Shown: positions 12,701-21,700 of the stretch, one piece after another | Layout of the letters: each line of letters starts with the position of its first letter | How positions within the stretch are numbered: the first letter of the stretch is position 1 | Notes under the pieces: model-generated | The model's database searches: none | What the model saw: only the letters and a program-made list of their open reading frames with translations | Told to the model about the DNA's origin: nothing | Made by a program: the position numbers and the translations under genes | Origin: Apostichopus californicus | Lineage: Eukaryota; Echinodermata; Holothuroidea; Aspidochirotida; Stichopodidae | Length of the DNA: 23,596 nucleotides | Direction of reading: 5' to 3' | Assembly (NCBI GenBank): GCA_020650975.1 | Contig: JAIPMN010013464.1 | Coordinates: 291 to 23,886, forward strand

Positions 12701-15700
12701 TGAGGGACTCCAGGGGCGACGATACCGTGATGGGGGTATCTTGGAGGTGCTCCGAGGATGTCCTGCTACTCTTCGTCAGAGACCTTGTGTTAGCCGCACT
12801 GAAGCTTCTCGACAGCTTGCCAGGACTCTTGGCAAGCCATCTGGGTCTTACGGCAAAGGAATCGACGATCTTTGGCAGATGGTTCAGAAGCTGTTCGGAC
12901 AGTTTCCTCAGGAGATCGACCTGAGTAACGAAAAAAGAAACAGATTCCTATATTCTGATAATCTAATAATGCACATCAGACTTGAATGAGTTTTGACCGC
13001 ACCGACTCGTCGGATATCCAGCGAGCGGTGGCATGTACCCCCAGAAAAGTTCTAACGGAGTAGGGGGCCGCAAAAAGTTTGATAAAATTACTGTCGATGA
13101 AAATGAGAATTGGAACAGAGAATGTTACAAAAGTTTTACCAGCATTTTAACAATTCATCATGCAGAATGTAAGATTTCCAAATACTACCCAAAAAATATG
13201 AGTGTATACTGTGAGGATAACATTTAGTCTATGAAAGCAATACCACATGTGAACACTAGTGAACTCTAACCTGTTCATGGCAGCAGTTGATCTGTATGCC
13301 AGGCATATCGGTATGAACCACAATCCCGACAGAGGGAACTCCAGAGTCCTGGTCAACGTGGCTATTGAAGGCTACAGTCGACGCAATAGACAACGGTTCG
13401 AGAAAATGAAACCTGGCCTCAACATTTTGGCTGACTGCAAATATCTCGAACGAATCTGCTTTCACAGTCCACGGAAATTTCGAGCCTGTTGAAAGAGAGA
13501 AAAACAGGAAAGAGAATTGGAGATTATATTCTGTGTATGTACTAGTACTCATTTCTTGTTGCCCTGCAGTTCCGAAAATGACCAACGTTTATATTAAAAT
13601 TGGCAATAAGTGCACCTAAGTTATGTTCTTTTTAATCATATATCACAAGTCACTAGTATCTTTGCGCCAAAAGAAATTGTAAAATGAGTCTACTTCAAAT
13701 TTGGTTTAATGGAGTCAGTAAAGATCATGAATTCTGCAAACTCATTCTACCTCATTTTGTGCTCTGCTAGATCGTAACAGACAAAGTGCTAACTTCTATC
13801 TTTGATATAGAAACATTAATCACATTGATATAGCATAGACTGTGATGTATTCTGGCCACCGACAATGGTGTCAGCAGTGGGATGACAGAATTAGCATAAG
13901 TAGTGGTATGACAGAGTTGGCATTAGGCAGTGGAAGGACAGAACTGGTGTCGGCAGTGGGATGACAGAATTGATGGTGTCAGCAGTGGGATAACAGAATT
14001 AGCATAAGTAGTGGTATGACAGAATTGGCATAAGGCAGTGGAAGGACAGAACTGGTGTCGGCAGTGGGATAACAGAATTGGAAGTCAGCAGTTTGCCAGT
14101 TGGATGGGTGAAGTGGTGAAGTTATAAGAATGGATCACAAACACATTTGGGTGTTCAGATCAATTCTGTCGCATTCCTGCCGTTGGAAGGAAACAAAACA
14201 TCAGAGCCTGAAAGAAGATACTTACCCGCCTCTTCCGGTAGAGCTACCTTTTCGAGAGGAATATCTTGTGATACCTCGATCTGCCGATGCCCTGAGCTTA
14301 TGATGCTCAGAGAAGGCATTCGCACAGCTAGCAAATGGCGTACTTCACTGCATGATGTTGGTTTCAAGATATCAGTGATTTTCTGCTCTTGTCCTGAATT
14401 GACTGTTTCGGCAAGTACCATTATGATAGCTGGCTGTATATTGACCTATGTGGAAAGATTTTTTTCGCAAGGAAGTTATAAAATGGAAGAAAATATTTGT
14501 TTCCATAGATGGAAGCCTCATAATGGAAACGTCAAAATACCTTTTTTGAAAGTCACAAACAAACTTGCAAAATTTATCATGAGAAACATTATTCACAAAA
14601 AAACATAGGCCAATAACAGAGAAATCGGTAAAATTGATAATGGAGAATAATGTCCTTTAAAAATTAATGTTAAAATATCTACTATATTAAATTAGCATAT
14701 GAATTATACTATAAATTAATATATCTTATAATAAAATACAAATAAATGTAATCTTATAAAATAATTAATAAATTAATAACTATATATAAATTAATAAATA
14801 GCTTAATATATATATATTTATATATATATATATCTCATGAAATCAACATATCTATTATAATATTTACATCAATATTGTAAACACAAGTCATGACCTCGAC
14901 AAATCTACAACATTAGAAAAACTAAAATAGGTTTTAAATCCACCCCCCCCCCCTTCAAGACGGCCAGGACATGCCTCTGACCTAGTAATCGGAAGCACCC
15001 ATCAAGTTTCCAGGCCCTAAAAATATCTGTGGTTTGCCATGTCATCTCTTCAACAGTACTTTTGAAAATATAAGTATAAGTATAAGTAAATATAAGTTCT
15101 CAATTATAAAACAGACACATATTATTCATTTCTCACGAATTACTTTAAAAAAAAAGAATTACCATTGACACTTTAATAGCTGCTATCAAAGTCAAACGTA
15201 TCATATATTTTCCAACCAAATCGGGAAAGATCAAATTTCACACTGCCGAACTAATCCTCACTTTATGGTTCTTTTACTATTTGCATATTCAAATATTAAT
15301 TTATTATAAAGTGAAATATATCATGTTGCAATCTTCAAACACCTCCTCCATTTACCACAAGCCCCGATCTTCTGATTCTGCCTATTTTCAAAGCCAATTG
15401 AAACCTAGCAGAATTATAAAGTTTAGTTTAGACACCCAAGGATCAGGAAGCCTTACAGTAGCTTATTTGAGACCGTGTTAGATCGTGGATGAACACCGGC
15501 TTTATTCAAGCCTTCTCTTTTCGATAAGTGTTCAGAGGATAACGAGGCAGGCGTGTGAATTCGCTCCCATTCCTGCTCCCGGGACCGCCATTTAACGTCC
15601 CCATCTGACGGACAAGAGTGTATGCCCCAGCATCTGACCACTTTCTCAAATACTGAGGTAGGCAAAGGCACCCCATTCGACCTCACCGCAGTTCAGCCAT

Positions 15701-18700
15701 GACGAACAGAGGTGTTTCGAAACCAAGTGAAGAACAGAAACAAACCCCTTTCCCCAAGTTCACAAACCAGAAATACAAAATCCACGGAAGACTCCGCACA
15801 TCACCACTGCACTGCAGCGATTTTTGAATAGGTCAAGAGAATCTGGCTCCTGGCGGAATTTTGATCCTGGAACCTAAAGATTGTGAGGCGGATAAAGAAG
15901 TAACGGCATTTCACATTTTGTCAGTCATAATTTCTCACCTGCATTACGATCTGTTGCAGTTTTTCTGACAGTGAGTAGAGGCGTTTCTTGATGAAGACAC
16001 TTGACCCCTCTTGACCTTCCTCTGGAATACTCTGGAGGTCGGTCACGGATTGAAGTGGTTGCATCGGTCTCATCAACTTCTTTCGAGAGCTTGAACTATC
16101 CTGGTTCTCTTGATGAAACGAATCTGAATATTCATAGCAAAAGTTGCAATGCAACAGTGTGATTGGAGGGAAGATGACCATATCTGACACATTGCTGCAT
16201 AATTGCATATTCATGACAAAATTGCTGCTGAATATTCATAGAAAAACTTGCAATGCAACAGTGTGATTGGAGGGAAGATGACCATATCTGACACATTGCT
16301 GCATACTTGCATATTCATGACAAAATTGCTGCTGAAATATTCATAGCAAAACTTTCAATGCAACAGTGTGATTGGAGGGAAGTTGACCATATCTGACACA
16401 TTGCTGCATACTTGCATATTCATGACAAAATTGCTGCTGAAAATTCATAGCAAGACTTGCAATGCAACAGTGTGATTGGAGGGAAGATGACCATATCTGA
16501 CACATTGCTGCATACTTGCATATTCATGACAGAATTGCTGCTTGAACGTTGAACAATTTAAGGCAACCTTCATTTTTTTTTTAAATTTAAGAAAACACAA
16601 ACACAAAACGATTTTTAAAATTTTCATATTCACTCTTTAGATGAGATTCAAACTGATACGGATCCAAAAAAATTCTTTGTGATTCCTTGCCAAGCTTTTA
16701 ATTTCTATTTTTGCTTACCTTGTGACATCTGGCGTTGCATGGACTGTGGCGGAGACTGGATACCATCCGTTGATTTTGGTTTGGGTTCGTAGATCAACCA
16801 AGAGAAGATGCAGGGATCGAAACAGAGAGCAATTCCTCGAACGTCCAGGAAGAGAACCGACAGTCCATCTGATGGAGGAGATGAAACATTGTCACACTCG
16901 AGATATAAAAAAACCAAGATCGGATACTGCAGGGGTGGGTCACTTGTCACCGTAGGCCTCACGGACCAATGAATTATGTCCGTTCACGATTATCTGATCC
17001 AAGATGGCGTCACCTCCTTGAACATGGTACCGACGGCTAGTCGACTGTATTAAAACCTCCCGCTTCTTAAATTATCCTGATTGATTTAGATTACGTGTCA
17101 CACCAATAGTCACCCACTGTACAGTTGGGTATATCTGGCATAAACTCTTCAACCTCTTACTACTTGGAAAGACATGATGGGTTTGAACCCTGGCCAACTA
17201 AAGAGAAGGAAACGTTTATGTATGTATATGTGATCTTCCCGCAAGCAGGAACTCGCGAAAGAAGCCATGGAGGCTTTTAGACTCGCAAGCTGACCGAAGC
17301 CAATCTCTCGGCACACATCCATTTAACGTCCATGTCGGGGAAGTTGTTATTGAACAACACCCTTGCCAGGCGACAAACATTGTTGTCGGCGGGAATCGAA
17401 CCGGGGATCTCATGACTGGGAGACGCCGGCGTTAACCACTAGGCTATACACTCCGCCTTTATTGTTAGATACTCCCTGGTATTCCAAATTGGTAATATAA
17501 ATGACACTTCTTTGCTTCTGCTATTAATTGGATTATCTCCTGATATGGATACAAAAGATCAATTTCATAAGTGGGACGTTCTGACACGAACATCGTACCC
17601 TTACCATCTCCATCCTCTCTGAGTTGTTCTCTATTCATCTGAATCGTGAAAGAGACCAAGCTCTCCTCCAGTTCCTCTTCTCTCCTCCCCTCGGAGGGGA
17701 GGAGGTGAGTATCCTCTGGGCCCTGCATCAGTGGGGTTGGGGATTCCTTGTTACTCTCTGAAACCAGATAAAGACAAAATTCCAAGCAGTTAAAAAAAAA
17801 AAAAAAATTCTAAATATAGAAGAAGGCTTGAAAAGGAAATATGAACATCTGTGATCTGGTCATAAAACCGATGTTGTCATAGAAATGTTTCAAAGAATAT
17901 ATTAAAAAAATGTTTAATTTGATCTTTTTTTTACCTGTCAGAGCTAGCTGCGCCTGTTGGACAGAGCCGGCCGCTGCCCAAACAATCTGGTTGATAGTAA
18001 AACACACATTCATTCCGGAAAGAGAGCCTTCCAGAACAGCGTGATCTGTTACGAAGGAAAAGAAGAACTAGTGTTGTAACTTTGGCATTATGGATATTAT
18101 TTTTCTGGACAGGGTAGATATCGTCCCCCGCCCTGCCCCCCCCCCCCCAGATACCCATTTTACATATTATTTTGGTCTTTTTGTTGTTAGAGGTATAGGA
18201 GGGAACAACTTTTCAGATTATTGTAATTTCATATTGTACAGCAAACAATTGCAAATTTGTAATCACTTAATGCGACACAAACAACATCTGTCTGTCTGTC
18301 TGTCTGTCTATCTATCAGTTAACATTATGAAATCAATAATTAGGCTAATTTATTTAATCATTTACTAAAAAATTGTAATAACTCTTTCTACTATTCTGTA
18401 ATCTTTCACTAGGATGTAACTGATGTGAAGTGCTTAAATATTGAGTAAAATATAATTTACCATTCGATTACGATTTGATTAGATTTTGTAATCAGTCGTT
18501 GGATATAATGTAATCAACCCATTACACTTATTGTGATGTAATCAGACAAATTATCTAATAATATGTAATTTATTATTTGTTATAGAATGTAATCAATACT
18601 TCATATGGATGTTCTTAGTAAGTTAGTCAAATATAAAAAATAAACCATTCAATTTAATGTCGTCAATCACTAAAATATGAGTAATAAGTCACGTAATATG

Positions 18701-21700
18701 ACGTTATCGCTCACAATTTGATGGATGTATTAACTAACTCCTGTAATACGATGTAAAGTGTATTCCAATAATGACATAGTAACAAGTCATAGGTTTTTTA
18801 TATGATGTAGTTACCCGCCTCACTTGATCTGACATAATCAATCATTACGTATTCGTGTAAATGGATCACTTAAAATGATGTACTCAATAATATCATGTGT
18901 CGTAACCGATACTGGAATACAATCCGAGTTATATGACTACTTTGGTGAAACGCTACAGGCCAGCTAGGTCATTACGGTCCCAAAGTCATCTTTCTCTAGT
19001 CATTCCTCGTACTAACAAAGTCACATATGGAGATTCTTCGTTCAGTGCAGCAGGCCCTAAACTCTGGAATTCTCTTCCTCATCACAATTGAGAAATATCA
19101 CATCTATTGACACTTTTAAGAAGCATTTGAAAACTTATCTTTTTAGGCTTGAGTATGGGCATTAATCTTATTCGTTGTTTTATTCACATTACTGTGCCCA
19201 TTTTTTTTATGTATATTTATATTTTTATGTTCTTTATTGTGGTTTATAACCCTGTCTTATATCATTTTTTACTTTTATTGCTGTTGTTATTACTTTTAGG
19301 TTTTCTTTAGTTTGGTAATTTTATATTCCAGGGATTAGTTCTTTTGTACAGTGCTCTTGAGCATGTTTTATTTCATGATAACAGCACTTTAATATATGGT
19401 ATTTTATTATTATTTTTTATAATACAACAATAACAACTAGCATCAAGGACTTAACATTTATCACAATACTAACTGGTCGTCCCGAAGACATCGTCTACCA
19501 GGCTAGACTCCACTAACCAGTCACTTTCATAAGTAGGTGTCATCCAGCTTTGATACAAGTGACTGGCTAGTAACATCTGTGGCTTTGTGGCTTTAAATTG
19601 AATCTTGGGTAATTCCACTTGTATTTGGTCCTGTACCTGAGAAGGGTCTTTCCTGTACGGTAAAGAAAAAATAATAATTATCATAAAATTTAATTTTCAT
19701 GCATGGTGATGTAAACTATTTTCAAACTTCAAAGTAAGCAAACTTGACATTTACATCAATGAGTGACACTTGTGGGAGGTTGCATATCATTCATAATGTT
19801 TATTCAAACATTAAAGGGTGTGAGGACTCGCGCACAAAGAAACGACTAATGCCGGTAATCTGACCTTGTTTCGACTGAGGTGTAACAGAAGTGTTAGACA
19901 CCACCATCGATCCCAGAAAATACACACGCAGCTTGCTACCGTCGGTAATTAGACACTAGTGTACAGTCACTACATGCAGCTACGGTCAATACCCATAACA
20001 CAGTGTACATAGCAGCGATGGACATCTCAGGTCCAGCAAAAAAGATAACAAGGTATCACGTTTCTTTACTGTCTGCATTTAGTAGCAATAAGAAAAAAGC
20101 TTCACTCGTAAGCAACGGAAAGTTAACTTTATCACAGGGTGGCACGCGGTTTGGGGCGAGTCTTCAATGCCTTAAGTATCATTGTGCATTTAGTGTAGCC
20201 AATGTTCTCCAAAGGCCATTTCCTCTTCTTAGCAATTGCATGTTAAATTATGCAAACACTTTCGACGCATCTTCAATGACAACCGTTTATTTGACATTAA
20301 AGTATTTATCGGTCTCTGCAATCAAAAATATAACATATCTTTTTACTATCTCAACATTTCATAACTCTTTTTTTTTATCCAACACTTTCCTCCAAAGAGA
20401 CGAAAGTAGTCACCGACGATTTACATCAGTATTTCTTTGAGCTCACTAAAAGGCTGATTTTATAACCAAAAATAAGATTTCTTGTGAAAAGGAAATCAGA
20501 GCATGCTGTCATACCAGTAAACAGGAAGTGATAACTTCTTTTGATAGGCAGCTGCACTGACTGGCTCCATCAGTCTCCTCTCAACAAGTGACGACTGACT
20601 CGGAGGAGCATATCCCTGGACTGGTACTAACAGGAGAGCAGTCTCGAGTCCAAATAGCTATACACAAAAAAAAATATATAAATGTCACACAATCAAATAT
20701 GCAGATGGTGGATAGGGTGGATAGGCAGATTTATGCAGATGGTGGATAGGGTATGGGAGGGGGGGGAAGGGGGCATGGAGGAGAGGGAAAGATTTAAGGT
20801 TTAAGGACGGGAAGGGACCCACATTATTTAGGCTTTATAATCAGCCTGAGAGAGGGATATGGTTAATGTAAACATGGCCATGAACATATTTCAAGAGACA
20901 GTATTACCAAAGATGGGAGGGGATGGGCTACAGGGGGAAGGGTAGCATGGGTAGAGCAGAATAAATGGCAGCCTTGTTATAACTAACTACAGATAGGATG
21001 TATTGCATTTAACTCACAGATCTTGACGACTAGATACCTCAGAAAGATCTTAACAGATAAAAAGAAAAACCTATGCTCCTACCTACTTTGCCTCAAACTT
21101 GCTGAGCGTAACTTTGTTAAATATATTAAACATGTAAACATATTTCTATCATCATTCTAACAGCTCTGTATGTTACCAAACACCCTTGCGAGTTTTTAAC
21201 ATCACACTATTTCGTAAAACGGTCACAAAACAGGGAAACATTTCCAATATTATTAAGATGAGGAACGAACCGGACGATTTAATCATAGACCGAGGGAGCT
21301 ATTCTTAAAGGAACAGCCTACCTTCACATGGAGGTGTGAGCAACATTCGTGAATGAGATCGCCGTCTGGGACCGGTAGTTTACTGACGGACTTCACCAAT
21401 CTCCTCGCGTACATCGGAACTATCGTCTGTACGTCGAGACGTTTCAACCGGACGCCGAACGAGGGTAGCGATGACACGGCTAGTGAGACGGGTGGTTCTT
21501 TGTCCGAAATTTCCTGTAGGAAAGAAAGAAATGAAAGGAAGGTTTTTACTTATCACCCCCCTTAAACTAGTGCAGAGCAAACCACAACATGGATGAGCAA
21601 GAGGAAACCATGTGCAAATTTGTCAAAAATTGCAATTTCCTGCTATGTAATGCAAAGATTTCTTCAAGGGAATCTTTCACATTATGGTGGCTACATTCCC

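Noticed and set aside
12399..12989. Plus-strand open frame of 196 codons
   Set aside because: Runs through a poly-G and (TGTC)n tract and is the antisense shadow of exon 12.
15453..15686. Minus-strand open frame of 77 codons
   Set aside because: Lies within the possible degenerate SINE in intron 9. It has no family similarity and no phase role in the gene.
17179..17196. Plus-strand B-box-like GGTTTGAACCC
   Set aside because: No A box or SINE body nearby. Possibly a remnant, but not supportable.
19474..19643. Alternative exon 5 acceptors (CTCAG|GTA and GTACAG|GAC)
   Set aside because: Both start in phase 0, which does not fit the two bases left by exon 4. The AG at 19653-19654 does fit.
20003..20440. 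Plus-strand open frame of 145 codons in intron 4
   Set aside because: No recognisable domain, biased composition, no promoter or splice partners, and it lies inside an intron of the minus-strand gene. Kept only as an unidentified stretch.
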